Assembly (NCBI RefSeq): GCF_018614575.1
Contig: NZ_JAGGOJ010000002.1
Span: 1 to 64,000, forward strand
Source: Streptomyces sp. ISL-10
GTDB taxonomy: Bacteria; Actinomycetota; Actinomycetes; Streptomycetales; Streptomycetaceae
Length of the DNA stretch: 64,000 nt
Reading direction: 5' to 3'
How positions within the stretch are numbered: position 1 is the stretch's first letter; every line of letters begins with the position of its first letter. This document shows, one piece after another, positions 36,434 to 45,395 of the stretch. The position numbers and the translations under genes are program-made. The notes below the pieces were generated by a model. The model saw only the letters and a list, made by a program, of their open reading frames with translations, was not told the DNA's origin and did not search any database.

Positions 36434-38034
36434 TTGATGTCCGCGGTACGGCCGGCACGGTCGGTGCGAGCCGCTGAGGGTGCGCCACCGCGTACCGTGT
36501 CGGCCGCCGCGTACAGCTCGGCGGGCCGTACGCCCGCGAAGGCCGCCGCCAGGTGTCCGTCCGGCCGGACGAGCAGCACGGTGTGGGCCGACGCCCCGGG
36601 ATAGCTCTCCGTCACCAGCAGCTCGGCCTGCATCGGAAGCCCCGTCACGGCCTTCGCCAGCCTGGGCATCACTCCGGCGCTCACCCAGTGCCGCCGGTCC
36701 CACACCCCGGTGCCCGGCGCGACGAGGACCACGAGCAGGCGGCCCTTCCCCAGCCGGTCCCGCAGCCGTGCCGCGGTGCCGTCGGGAGCGGTCACCCGTA
36801 CGTCGTCGACGGGGGCGCCCGTCTCCGTGCCCACCGCGGTCCAAGGGGTCATGGACTCGGGCGTGAGAACCGAGTGCGCGTAGACGGGGGGTGCGCCGAG
36901 CGCGCCCTGACCGAGGTGACCATCGGTGAGCATCGTGTCGTGGCCGCGCGCCGCCCCGGGCAGGTAGGTCCGCAGACCGCTGCCGCTGCGCAGTATCGGC
37001 AGCGACTGGTCCGCGGCGCGCAGCCGCGCGGCGACGGCGGTGCGGCGCTCCTCCTGATAGCTGTCCAGCAGGGTCCCGGACGCCCCGTGGTGCCAGGCGC
37101 GCGCCAGCTTCCAGGCCAGATTGTCGACGTCCCGCAGCCCCTCGTCGACGCCCTGCGTGCCGAGTGCGCCGAGCAGATGCGCGGCATCACCGGCGAGGAA
37201 GGCCCGCTCGACGCGCCACCGGCGTGCCAGGCGGTGGTGCAGGGTGTACACGCCGGTGTCGATCAGCTCGTACGCCGGGGTCGCGCCGCACCAGCCTGCC
37301 AGGGTGTCCCGTACCCGGGCCACCAGCGCCTCGGGGGTGACCAGTTCGCCGCGGGGCGGCAGCAGCCAGTCCAGCCGCCACACGCCGTCCGGCAGGGGGC
37401 GCGCGACGACCTCGTCGCCCCCCGACGGCCACGGCGGCCGGCGGTGCAGCAACGCTTCGCCCTGCCAGGGGAGTTCGGTGCGCAGCGCGGCCACCGCATG
37501 GCGTTCCACCGCCGTACGCCCAGGGAAGCGGATGCCGAGGAGCTTGCGGACCGTGGACCTTGCGCCGTCGCAACCGACGAGGTAGCTGCCCCTCCACCAG
37601 GTGCCCGAGGGGCCGCGGCTGTGGGCGGTGACGCCGCTGCCGTCCTGCTCCAGCGAGTCCAGGCGGCTGTCGGTGGCGAGCCGTACGAGCCGCTGCCCGG
37701 CGACGGCGTCCCGCAGCCCGCGGGTGAGGGCGTGCTGCGGGATGTGCAGGGGGGCAGGGGTGATGCTGTCGCCGAGCGGAATGTGCCGCATTTCCTGCCT
37801 GCGCCGCATCGACCGCCAGCCCGTCCAGCGGATGCCCTCGTCACGCAGGGTGCCGCAGCCGAGCCGCTCCACCAGGTCGGCCGTGTCCGAGCGCAGGACG
37901 ACGGTCCGCGCGGGCCGGGGCTCGTCCTTGCCGTTGCTCTCGTCGAGGACGACGGAAGGGACGCCCTGCGCGGCGAGGGCGAGGGACAGGGCGAGGCCGA
38001 CCGGCCCGGCTCCGACCACGATCACCGGGTCCAC
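36430..38034 (-). CDS. FAD-dependent aromatic-type monooxygenase
   Basis: The 534-aa flavoprotein is in the FAD_binding_3/p-hydroxybenzoate hydroxylase family. The FAD motifs are VIVVGAGPVGLALSLAL (about 4-20), the DG-like YLVGCDGARSTVR, and the GD motif FLAGDAAHLLGALGTQGVDE. The C-terminal 150 residues form a thioredoxin-like domain typical of hydroxylases such as MhpA and polyketide oxygenases. GTG 38034 is chosen for its GAGGAG 8 nt upstream. It has its own promoter at 38106-38135. The substrate is unknown; nearby genes give no pathway clue. Confidence 0.88.
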   Translation of the reverse strand: MDPVIVVGAGPVGLALSLALAAQGVPSVVLDESNGKDEPRPARTVVLRSDTADLVERLGCGTLRDEGIRWTGWRSMRRRQEMRHIPLGDSITPAPLHIPQHALTRGLRDAVAGQRLVRLATDSRLDSLEQDGSGVTAHSRGPSGTWWRGSYLVGCDGARSTVRKLLGIRFPGRTAVERHAVAALRTELPWQGEALLHRRPPWPSGGDEVVARPLPDGVWRLDWLLPPRGELVTPEALVARVRDTLAGWCGATPAYELIDTGVYTLHHRLARRWRVERAFLAGDAAHLLGALGTQGVDEGLRDVDNLAWKLARAWHHGASGTLLDSYQEERRTAVAARLRAADQSLPILRSGSGLRTYLPGAARGHDTMLTDGHLGQGALGAPPVYAHSVLTPESMTPWTAVGTETGAPVDDVRVTAPDGTAARLRDRLGKGRLLVVLVAPGTGVWDRRHWVSAGVMPRLAKAVTGLPMQAELLVTESYPGASAHTVLLVRPDGHLAAAFAGVRPAELYAAADTVRGGAPSAARTDRAGRTADIN

Positions 38035-38105
38035 GAGGTGACTCCTCGGACGCGAAGGGTCATGCGAAGAGGTACGGAACAAGCCCGGTGCGCGATCACA
38101 GAACG

Positions 38106-38135
38106 TATGCAACTCACTGCCGGTGCCTGCGTCAA
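38106..38135 (-). promoter_or_regulatory. Candidate promoter of FAD monooxygenase
   Basis: TTGACG (38130-38135) and TGCATA (38106-38111) on the minus strand are 18 nt apart. The predicted start near 38099 leaves a leader of about 65 nt before GTG 38034. Confidence 0.45.
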
Positions 38136-38208
38136 GCGACACCGGGGTGCGGCGAGGGGCGGTGGCCCGTGGCCACCGCCCCTCAGCGGTCGAACATCCG
38201 ATGAACCG

Positions 38209-39114
38209 TCAGACGGGCCGCCCGTCGTCGGTCTTGGTGACCCCGGGCTCCCCGACGGGCTCCTCCGCGCCGCCCGGCGCGGTCAGCACCGCTCCGGTGC
38301 TCTTCTTGGCCCGTCGCAGCCTGCCCTCCAGCCAGGAGGCGAAGGTCGTGAGCAGCAGGTTGAGGAGGATGAAGACCACCGCGACGACGATGAAGCTCGG
38401 GATGGTGTTCGCGTAGTTCGCGGCCAGCGTGCCTTGAGCGCTGAGCAGCTCGGCGAAGGCCAGCAGCGCGCCGCCGAGTGCGGTGTCCTTGACGATCACG
38501 ACGAGCTGGCTGACCAGCGCCGGCAGCATCGCGGTGACGGACTGCGGGAGCAGCACGTTCGTCATCGTCTGGCCCTTGCGCAGGCCGATCGCCTTGGCGG
38601 CCTCCGACTGGCCCTTGGGCAGCGACAGGATGCCTGCCCGTACGACCTCGGCGAGGACCGACGCGTTGTACAGCACCAGGCCTGTGACCACGGCGTACAG
38701 CGGGCGGACGTCGCTGCTGATGTCGGTGTAGCTCGAGTAGAACTCGTTCGCGAACAGCATCAGGATCAGGACCGGGATCGCGCGGAAGAACTCCACCACG
38801 GCCCCGGCCGGGACGCGGACCCAGCGGTGGTCGGACAGCCGGGCGATGCCGAAGACCGCACCCAGCGGGAGCGCGATGACCATGGCAAGGGCCGCTGCCT
38901 TCAGCGTGTTGCCGAGGCCGGGCAGCAGATAGGTCGTCCAGGCCGGAGCCTCGGTGAACGGCTTCCACAGGGACCACTCGAGCTGTCCGTGGTCGGACAT
39001 GACGCTCAGGGCCCACCAGATGCCCAGCACCAGCAGGGCGAGGAACGCGACCGTGTAGACGATGTTGCGCCGCTTGGCGCGGGGCCCGGGAGCGTCGTAG
39101 AGGACCGATGTCAT
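38209..39114 (-). CDS. gluD: Glutamate ABC transporter permease GluD
   Basis: The 301-aa permease is one of two polar amino acid (HisM-type) membrane subunits. The EAA-loop region is VLAEVVRAGILSLPKGQSEAA followed by KAIGLRKGQTMTNVLLPQSV. Five or more membrane helices are visible, with an N-terminal extension and a charged C-terminus. It overlaps gluC by 4 nt (ATGA), so the two permeases are co-translated. It completes the gluABCD importer described in corynebacteria and Streptomyces. Confidence 0.93.
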   Translation of the reverse strand: MTSVLYDAPGPRAKRRNIVYTVAFLALLVLGIWWALSVMSDHGQLEWSLWKPFTEAPAWTTYLLPGLGNTLKAAALAMVIALPLGAVFGIARLSDHRWVRVPAGAVVEFFRAIPVLILMLFANEFYSSYTDISSDVRPLYAVVTGLVLYNASVLAEVVRAGILSLPKGQSEAAKAIGLRKGQTMTNVLLPQSVTAMLPALVSQLVVIVKDTALGGALLAFAELLSAQGTLAANYANTIPSFIVVAVVFILLNLLLTTFASWLEGRLRRAKKSTGAVLTAPGGAEEPVGEPGVTKTDDGRPV

Positions 39115-39779
39115 CGCTTCACCGCCATGCGCTTGCCGACCCAGCCGAGGATGAGTCCGGTGGGGAGGGTGAGGACCACGAAGCCGAAGGCGAAGATCGC
39201 CGAGATGAGCACCAGTTGTGCCTCGTTCTCGATCATTTCCTTCATCAGCAGAGCCGCCTCCGCGACGCCGATGGCCGCCGCGACCGTGGTGTTCTTGGTG
39301 AGGGCGATCAGTACGTTGGTCAACGGGGCGATGACCGAGCGGAACGCCTGCGGAAGCACGATGGTCGTCAGGACCTGCGTGAAGCTCAGACCGAGGGCGC
39401 GTGCCGCCTCCGCCTGGCCGACCGGCACGGTGTTGATGCCGGACCGCACGGCTTCGCAGACGAAGGCAGCGGTGTAGGTCGAGAGCCCGAGGACCGCCAG
39501 CCGGAACGCCAGCGCGTTGAAGTCGTCGGCCACCCCGAGGGTCATACCGAAGACATCGGCGAGACCGATCGAGGAGAAGACGATGATCACGGTCAGCGGG
39601 ATGTTCCGGACCACGTTCACGTAGACCGTACCGAACGCGCGCATCAGAGGCACCGGGCTCACCCGCATCGCGGCGAGGACGGTGCCGAGCACCAGGGAGC
39701 CGATTCCGGAGAGGACGGTCAGCTTGACCGTCATCCAGAACGCCCCGAGCAAGTCGTAACCTTCAAGAAAGTCGAACAC
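39111..39779 (-). CDS. gluC: Glutamate ABC transporter permease GluC
   Basis: The 222-aa polar amino acid permease has the EAA loop AVRSGINTVPVGQAEAARAL followed by GLSFTQVLTTIVLPQAFR. It begins at GTG 39779 with GGGAG close upstream. It is separated from gluB by 74 nt containing a strong hairpin, and overlaps gluD. It forms the heterodimeric channel with GluD. Confidence 0.93.
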   Translation of the reverse strand: MFDFLEGYDLLGAFWMTVKLTVLSGIGSLVLGTVLAAMRVSPVPLMRAFGTVYVNVVRNIPLTVIIVFSSIGLADVFGMTLGVADDFNALAFRLAVLGLSTYTAAFVCEAVRSGINTVPVGQAEAARALGLSFTQVLTTIVLPQAFRSVIAPLTNVLIALTKNTTVAAAIGVAEAALLMKEMIENEAQLVLISAIFAFGFVVLTLPTGLILGWVGKRMAVKR

Positions 39780-39811
39780 GATCTCCCGCGCTTCCGCGTG
39801 TGGGAGGGCCC

Positions 39812-39839
39812 GGCGCGCCGCCGTCAGCGGCGGCGCGCC
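39812..39839 (-). terminator. Intra-operon hairpin between gluB and gluC
   Basis: A perfect 12-bp GC stem (39812-39823 with 39828-39839) with a TCAG loop lies just after the gluB stop codon. It has no T tract. It may stabilise or attenuate the transcript so that the binding protein is made in excess over the permeases, as in many ABC operons. Confidence 0.7.
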
Positions 39840-39853
39840 TCGTCAGCCCTGCT

Positions 39854-40702
39854 TCACTTGACGATGTTGCCGATCTCCGGGGCGCGCTCGTTCTGGTAGT
39901 TCGCCGGGCCGAAGTTGGCCTTCACGGCCGCGTCCCAGGACTTGTCCTGGACCATCTTCTCGAGGGCGGCGTTGATCTTGTCGACCATCTCCTTGTCGCC
40001 CTTCTTGACGCCGATGCCGTAGTTCTCGTTGCTCAGCTTGAGGCCGGCGATCTTGAACTTGCCCTTGTACTGCTCCTGCGCGGCGTAGCCGGCGAGGATC
40101 GAGTCGTCCGTGGTCAGCGCGTCGACCTGGCCGCTCTGGAGGGCGCCGAGGCACTGGGAGTACGTGGGGTACTGCCGCAGTTGGGCCTTCGGCGCGAAGT
40201 CCTTCTTCACATTCTGCGCGGACGTGGAGCCGGTGACCGAGCAGAGCTTCTTGCCGTTGAGGTCGTCGCCCTTGGTGACGTTGTCGTCGGCGCGGATCAA
40301 CAGGTCCTGGTGGGCGAGGAGGTACGGGCCGGCGAAGTCGACCTTCTGCTTGCGCTCGTCGGTGATCGAGTACGTGGCGGCGATGAAGTCCACGTCGCCG
40401 CGGGCCAGCGCGGTCTCGCGGTCGGCGCTCTTCGTCTCCTTGAACTCGATGTCCTTCTCGTCGTAACCGAGTTCCTTGGCGACGTACTTCGCGACGTCGA
40501 CGTCGAAGCCGGTGAACTTGCCGTCCGGCGTCTTCAGACCGAGGCCGGGCTGGTCGTACTTGATGCCGACGGTGATCTTCTTGCCGCCGCCATCGGTGCC
40601 GGTGCCGGTGCCGCTCTCCTTACTGTCGGAGCCGCAGGCGGTGGCCGACAGGGCGAGCGCGAGAACGGTGGCCGAAGCGGCGGTGACCTTACGAAGCTTC
40701 AT
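39854..40702 (-). CDS. gluB: Glutamate-binding lipoprotein GluB
   Basis: The 282-aa lipoprotein is the extracellular solute receptor of the importer. The signal peptide ends in the lipobox LSATAC with lipidated C23. The mature part is an SBP_bac_3 domain (VGIKYDQPGLGLKTPDGKFT, then GFDVDVAKYVAKELGY). ATG 40702 has AGGGAAG upstream; the frame continues upstream without a signal sequence. It follows gluA by 66 nt. Confidence 0.95.
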   Translation of the reverse strand: MKLRKVTAASATVLALALSATACGSDSKESGTGTGTDGGGKKITVGIKYDQPGLGLKTPDGKFTGFDVDVAKYVAKELGYDEKDIEFKETKSADRETALARGDVDFIAATYSITDERKQKVDFAGPYLLAHQDLLIRADDNVTKGDDLNGKKLCSVTGSTSAQNVKKDFAPKAQLRQYPTYSQCLGALQSGQVDALTTDDSILAGYAAQEQYKGKFKIAGLKLSNENYGIGVKKGDKEMVDKINAALEKMVQDKSWDAAVKANFGPANYQNERAPEIGNIVK

Positions 40703-40768
40703 GATGACTTCCCTAGAGTTTGACGCGAAGTGTTGGATCAGACGCGGTACGGACAACTGATCCAGGAC

Positions 40769-41554
40769 TCAGTGGTGAAGGATCTTCGACAGGAAGTCCT
40801 TGGCACGGTCGCTGCGAGGGTTGCTGAAGAACTCCTCGGGCGACGCCTCTTCGACGATCTTGCCGTCCGCCATGAACACGACCCGGTTGGCGGCGGACCG
40901 GGCGAAGCCCATCTCATGCGTGACGACCACCATTGTCATCCCGTCACGCGCGAGCTGCTGCATGACCTCGAGGACCTCGTTGATCATCTCGGGGTCGAGC
41001 GCCGACGTCGGCTCGTCGAAGAGCATGACCTTGGGGTCCATGGCAAGCGCCCGTGCGATCGCCACACGCTGCTGCTGGCCACCGGAGAGCTGAGCGGGAT
41101 ACTTGTCGGCCTGCGCCGCGACCCCCACCCGGTCGAGCAGCGCCCGCGCCTTCTCGTCGGCGGCCTTCTTGTCCATCTTGCGCACCTTGACCTGGCCGAG
41201 CGTCACGTTCTCCAGCACGGTCTTGTGCGCGAACAGGTTGAACGACTGGAACACCATGCCCACGTCGGCGCGGAGCCGTGCGAGCTCCTTGCCTTCGTGG
41301 GGCAGCGGCTTGCCATCGATCGTGATGGTGCCGGAGTCGATCGTCTCCAGGCGGTTGATCGTGCGGCACAGCGTGGACTTTCCGGACCCGGACGGTCCGA
41401 TCACCACGACGACTTCGCCGCGCGTGATCGTCAGGTCGATGTCCTGGAGCACATGCAGCGCGCCGAAGTGCTTGTTCACGTCGCTCAGTACGACCAGGTC
41501 GCCCGCAGCGGATACGGCTTCGTCTGCGCCCTTGGTCACTGACACTCCGCTCAT
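40769..41554 (-). CDS. gluA: Glutamate ABC transporter ATPase GluA
   Basis: The 261-aa ATPase powers the importer. It has Walker [11 protein letters not shown] loop [11 protein letters not shown], signature [16 protein letters not shown], Walker [15 protein letters not shown] and H loop [13 protein letters not shown] 41554 ([11 protein letters not shown]) is preferred; a start 15 codons upstream is in frame but lies in basic, non-conserved sequence. It is the first gene of the operon, divergent from gluR across 330 nt. Confidence 0.95.
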   Translation of the reverse strand: MSGVSVTKGADEAVSAAGDLVVLSDVNKHFGALHVLQDIDLTITRGEVVVVIGPSGSGKSTLCRTINRLETIDSGTITIDGKPLPHEGKELARLRADVGMVFQSFNLFAHKTVLENVTLGQVKVRKMDKKAADEKARALLDRVGVAAQADKYPAQLSGGQQQRVAIARALAMDPKVMLFDEPTSALDPEMINEVLEVMQQLARDGMTMVVVTHEMGFARSAANRVVFMADGKIVEEASPEEFFSNPRSDRAKDFLSKILHH

Positions 41555-41884
41555 CGGCTTCTTGCTCCGTCCTCCTCGGTTGCTGAGGACCCTAATCACG
41601 CGCTGCGACCACAGTCATTACATCTGAGGGGAAATTGAGCATAACGATCGGGCCGCAATCGGACACTCTGCGTGAACAGGGCGGTGGTCAGCGTACCGGG
41701 TAGGTAACAGAAACCACTGTGTAACAGGATGCCCCTTGACTCCTTGCTGGCGCATCGGCGTTCATGCCCTGTTGGATGCCGCGACAACGCTCTGACACCC
41801 TGACGTCGGCGCCGACCATCCGACGTCCTTGCAGATCGCCGCATCATCGACCGTACGACCACCGCACACGAACGTAGGGGGGCC
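41555..41884. promoter_or_regulatory. gluA-gluR divergent regulatory region
   Basis: This 330-nt intergenic region must hold promoters for both operons. GTAACAG is directly repeated at 41704-41710 and 41721-41727, 17 nt apart. The second copy ends 8 nt before a TTGACT (41736-41741) facing gluR, whose -10 is weak (GTTCAT at 41760). Direct repeats next to a weak promoter are typical of OmpR-family activator sites, so this is a candidate GluR site. No convincing gluA promoter could be assigned. Confidence 0.5.
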
Positions 41885-42592
41885 ATGAGGCTGCTGCTCG
41901 TCGAGGACGACGACCACGTCGCCGCCGCCCTGTCCGCGGTGCTGGCGAGGCACGGGTTCCAGGTCGTCCACGCCCGCAACGGTGAAGAGGCGCTGCGCGC
42001 GGTGCTGCCCGACAGCCACCCGGACAAGCAGCCCTTCGGCGTCGTGCTCCTCGATCTCGGCCTCCCCGACCAGGACGGCTACCAGGTCTGCGGCAAGCTG
42101 CGGAAGCTCACCTCCACACCCGTGATCATGGTGACCGCGCGCTCGGACGTCCGGTCCCGCATCCACGGGCTCAACCTGGGCGCCGACGACTACGTGGTCA
42201 AGCCGTACGACACCGGTGAGCTGCTGGCCCGTATCCACGCGGTCAGCCGGCGGACCGGAGCCACCGACGACGCCCAGCAGGGCGCCACGGGCGAGGCCCT
42301 GCGGCTCGGCCCGGTCGTCATCGAGCTGCCGACCCGGCGCGTCAGCGTGGACGGCGCAGATGTCCAGCTCACCCGCAAGGAGTTCGATCTGCTGGCGCTC
42401 CTCGCCCAGCGGCCCGGAGTCGTCTTCCGGCGCGAGCAGATCATCAGCGAGGTCTGGCGCACCAGCTGGGAGGGAACCGGCCGCACGCTGGAGGTGCACG
42501 TCGCGTCCCTGCGGTCCAAGCTGCGCATGCCGGCGCTGATCGAGACCGTGCGCGGCGTCGGGTACCGGCTCGTCGCGCCCGCCGGGGCGTAG
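41885..42592 (+). CDS. gluR: Response regulator GluR (OmpR family)
   Basis: The 235-aa regulator has a receiver domain (acidic pocket LLVEDDDH, phosphoacceptor D57 in LLDLGLPDQDGY, VTARSD, VKPYD) and a C-terminal winged helix (RRVSVDGADVQLTRKEFDLL, then VHVASLRSKLR, ETVRGVGYRL). Position next to gluABCD matches the GluR-GluK system reported in S. coelicolor to sense glutamate and activate gluABCD. The gene name rests on this recalled synteny. gluK follows after 15 nt. Confidence 0.88.
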   Translation: MRLLLVEDDDHVAAALSAVLARHGFQVVHARNGEEALRAVLPDSHPDKQPFGVVLLDLGLPDQDGYQVCGKLRKLTSTPVIMVTARSDVRSRIHGLNLGADDYVVKPYDTGELLARIHAVSRRTGATDDAQQGATGEALRLGPVVIELPTRRVSVDGADVQLTRKEFDLLALLAQRPGVVFRREQIISEVWRTSWEGTGRTLEVHVASLRSKLRMPALIETVRGVGYRLVAPAGA

Positions 42593-42607
42593 GGCAGGCC
42601 GTTCCCC

Positions 42608-44005
42608 GTGCGTACCCGACTGCTCCCGCTGCTCATCGTGCTCATGGCCGGCGTGCTGCTCGCGCTCGGCTTCCCGCTGGCCGTGAGCCTCGCCGCCGCG
42701 CAGCAGCAGCGGGTCGTGGTCGACCGGATCGACGACACCGTGCGCTTCGCGGCGCTCGCGCAGTTCGTCACCAAGGGGCCGGCGGTGACGGACGAGCGCC
42801 GCTCCACCCTCCAGGAACAGCTCGATCGGTACTACGACACCTACGGCATCCGCGCGGGCGTCTTCTACCGGGAGATGAACTCCATGGCGCGCGCGCCGCA
42901 GACCTGGGTGCTGCCGGGAGAGGGGGACGGCCGGGAGGCGTTCGAGGAGGCGCTCGCCGGCCGGCGCAGCGAGGATCCTCCGCAGGTCTGGCCCTGGCAG
43001 CGGGGCGAGCGGCTCGTCGTCGCCTCTCCGGTCGTCCGGGACGGAGATGTCGTCGCCGTCGTCTTCACCGACTCGCCCACCGGTCACCTGCGTTCACGCA
43101 TCCTGCAGGGCTGGCTGCTCATCGCGGCCGGCGAGAGCGCGGCGATGCTCCTGGCCGTGGGGGCCGCGTTCCGGCTCACCGGCTGGGTGCTGCGGCCCGT
43201 ACGCGTCCTGGACGCGGCCACGCACGACATCGCCACGGGCCGGATGAACTCCCGCGTCGCCGCCGCCGGCGGCCCGCCGGAACTCAGGCGGCTCGCCCGC
43301 TCCTTCAACGAGATGGCCGACAACGTCGAGGAAGTGCTCGAACAGCAGCGTGCATTCGTCGCCGACGCCTCCCACCAATTGCGCAACCCCCTGGCCGCCC
43401 TCCTGCTGCGCATCGAGCTCCTCGCGCTGGAGCTGCCGGCGGGCAACGAGGAGATCGCCTCCGTGCGCACGGAGGGCAAGCGCCTCGCGCAGGTCCTCGA
43501 CGACCTCCTGGACCTGGCGCTGGCCGAACACGCCGCCGCGGACCTCCAGCTGACCGACATCGGTGAGCTGGCGGCCGAGCGGGTCGCCGCGTGGCGGCCC
43601 CTCGCGGACGAGAAGGGCGTGGTGCTGGGCGGGGCCACGGCACCGGTCACGGCATGGGTGGATCCGGTGGCGCTCTCCAGCGCCCTGGACGCGGTGATCG
43701 ACAATGCCCTGAAGTTCACGCCGCGGGGGGAGCCGGTCACCGTCGACGTCACGTCGAACGGCGACACATCCACGATCGTGGTGACGGACTGCGGGCCGGG
43801 GCTGACGGACGAGGAGCTGTCCCGTGTCGGCGACCGCTTCTGGCGCAGCGGCCGTCACCAGAACGTGACGGGGTCGGGCCTGGGCCTCTCCATCGCCCGT
43901 GCGCTGCTGATGGCGGGCGGCGGCTCGATCGACTACGCCCACCACGAGCCCCGCGGCCTGCGCGTGACGGTGACGGTGCCGCGCACGCCGCCGGGCGGTG
44001 AGTGA
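42608..44005 (+). CDS. gluK: Sensor histidine kinase GluK
   Basis: The 465-aa membrane kinase has TM1 (about 6-32), an extracytoplasmic sensor of about 130 residues, TM2 (about 163-188), a HAMP domain (about 190-240), HisKA with VADASHQLRNPLAALLLRIE (phosphoacceptor H256) and a HATPase domain (N box ALDAVIDNALKFTP, then GPGLTDEE and GSGLGLSIARALL). GTG 42608 follows gluR closely. Its sensor reads extracellular conditions, reportedly glutamate. A TAXI-type binding protein gene lies just beyond it on the opposite strand and might provide the ligand. Confidence 0.88.
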   Translation: MRTRLLPLLIVLMAGVLLALGFPLAVSLAAAQQQRVVVDRIDDTVRFAALAQFVTKGPAVTDERRSTLQEQLDRYYDTYGIRAGVFYREMNSMARAPQTWVLPGEGDGREAFEEALAGRRSEDPPQVWPWQRGERLVVASPVVRDGDVVAVVFTDSPTGHLRSRILQGWLLIAAGESAAMLLAVGAAFRLTGWVLRPVRVLDAATHDIATGRMNSRVAAAGGPPELRRLARSFNEMADNVEEVLEQQRAFVADASHQLRNPLAALLLRIELLALELPAGNEEIASVRTEGKRLAQVLDDLLDLALAEHAAADLQLTDIGELAAERVAAWRPLADEKGVVLGGATAPVTAWVDPVALSSALDAVIDNALKFTPRGEPVTVDVTSNGDTSTIVVTDCGPGLTDEELSRVGDRFWRSGRHQNVTGSGLGLSIARALLMAGGGSIDYAHHEPRGLRVTVTVPRTPPGGE

Positions 44006-44070
44006 TACCCGGGTCGTTTGCCGGGGTGAGTGACACCGGGCCGTACGCCGGGGGCGGGTGTGCCCGAGCC

Positions 44071-44210
44071 GGCGCGGGTGGCGGTGGCGCGTGCGGGCGG
44101 GTGGCGGTGGCGGGCGCGGATGTCGGTGGCGTGTGTAGGCGCGGGTGGCGGTGGCGCGTGCGGGCGGGTGGCGGGCGCGGATGTCGGTGGCGCGTGTAGG
44201 CGCGGGTGGC
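44071..44210. repeat. Tandem 67/61-bp GC-rich repeat
   Basis: Units beginning GGCGCGGGTGGCG start at 44071, 44138 and 44199. The first two are 67 and 61 bp long and differ mainly by a 6-bp deletion; the third is truncated. They fill most of the 262-nt gap between the convergent gluK and TAXI genes. No gene is supported here. Confidence 0.85.
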
Positions 44211-44267
44211 GTGTGCGTTCCGGCCCGACGCGGCCCTGTCGCGCGGCCGGGGGCAGCGCCCGGGCCG

Positions 44268-45266
44268 TTACGGCTTGGCCGAGCGGTAGTAGCGCCGGGC
44301 GCCGTCGTGCAGTGGCAGCGGAGCCGTGTAGACCGCGGTGCGCAGATCCACCAGCTGGGCGGGATGCACCGTGTTGCCGATGTGGTCGCGGCTGTCGATC
44401 ACCGTCCGCGTGAAGCCCTCCGTCATCGCCGGATCGGTCCTGTCCGTGGTCACCAGAAGGTTCGCGACCGCGATCGTGGAGACGGGCGTACCGCCCTGCG
44501 CCTGGAGATACGCGTCCGCAGGCATCACCGCGGAGCGGTAGTAGCTGGTCGAGTCGCCCGTGGCGTGCAGTTTGTCGACGACCTCCGCCTCGAGCGGGAC
44601 GAGCCGGATGTCGAACCGCTCGGACAGTTCCTGCACGGTGTTCGTGGGCAGACCGCCCGACCAGAAGAACGCGTCCAGGCTGCCGTTCTCCAGCCGCCCC
44701 GGCATGGTGTCTATCCCGGCGGGGACGGGGGTGATGTCCTGTTGCGGATCCAGTCCCGCGGCGGTCATCAGCCGGTCGGCGACCAGCCGGACCCCCGACC
44801 CCTGCTGGCCGACGCCCACCACCTTGCCCCGCAGGTCGCGCACCGACGAGACCGGCGACTTCTGCGGCACGATCAGGTGCACGTAGTCGTCGTAGAGCCG
44901 CGCGCAGCCTCGCAGCCGGTCGGCGCCCGGCAGACCGTCCCGCTTGTACGTCGCGACCGCGTCGGCCGTGGCGATGGTGAAGTCCGCCTCGCCGGACGCC
45001 ACGCGCGCGAGGTTCTGCTGCGACCCCTCGCTGGTGATCAGATCGATCTCCACGTCGGGCATGTCCTTGGCGAGTGCCTCTTCCAGCAGCACGCCGTACC
45101 GCTGATAGACGCCGCTGCGCGACCCCGTGCTGAAGGTCAGCTCGCCGCTCGGCGACGTCCGCCCGAAGGGCAGCAGCCACCACGCGAGCAGCCCGAAGGC
45201 GACAAGGGCGGCCGTCGCCGCCGTGAGGGCACGGCGGCGGCTGATGCGGAGGCCGACGGGGAGCAT
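44268..45266 (-). CDS. TAXI-family TRAP-type solute-binding protein
   Basis: The 332-aa protein has an N-terminal membrane anchor or uncleaved signal (about 12-33, [20 protein letters not shown]) with no lipobox. The TAXI domain follows: [20 protein letters not shown], then [29 protein letters not shown] and [20 protein letters not shown] protein from Thermus binds glutamate. Normal partners, the TRAP membrane subunits, are not adjacent, so this is an orphan receptor. It is convergent with gluK, so it may feed glutamate to the GluK sensor. ATG 45266 has AGGA upstream. Confidence 0.85.
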   Translation of the reverse strand: MLPVGLRISRRRALTAATAALVAFGLLAWWLLPFGRTSPSGELTFSTGSRSGVYQRYGVLLEEALAKDMPDVEIDLITSEGSQQNLARVASGEADFTIATADAVATYKRDGLPGADRLRGCARLYDDYVHLIVPQKSPVSSVRDLRGKVVGVGQQGSGVRLVADRLMTAAGLDPQQDITPVPAGIDTMPGRLENGSLDAFFWSGGLPTNTVQELSERFDIRLVPLEAEVVDKLHATGDSTSYYRSAVMPADAYLQAQGGTPVSTIAVANLLVTTDRTDPAMTEGFTRTVIDSRDHIGNTVHPAQLVDLRTAVYTAPLPLHDGARRYYRSAKP

Positions 45267-45395
45267 GGCGCGATCCTGCCAGCTCACCGGCCGTACTGGC
45301 CAGGCCCCTCCGGTGCGCACCGGGTCGGCCCCGCCGCCGGGGTCCGCGAAGGCAGAGGCGTAGCGGCACGGCGACCCCGTACCCTGGTGGGCGCG

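Noticed and set aside
36311..36844. Longer minus-strand frame (177 codons) containing the cysteine leader
   Set aside because: Upstream part is a shadow of the monooxygenase gene; the promoter lies inside it, so only the last 28 codons are transcribed as a leader.
41704..41725. GTAAC and GAAAC elements considered as a GlnR box
   Set aside because: Only one pair has the 6-nt spacing and the order differs from the GTnAC-n6-GAAAC consensus; the direct repeat fits an OmpR-type site better.
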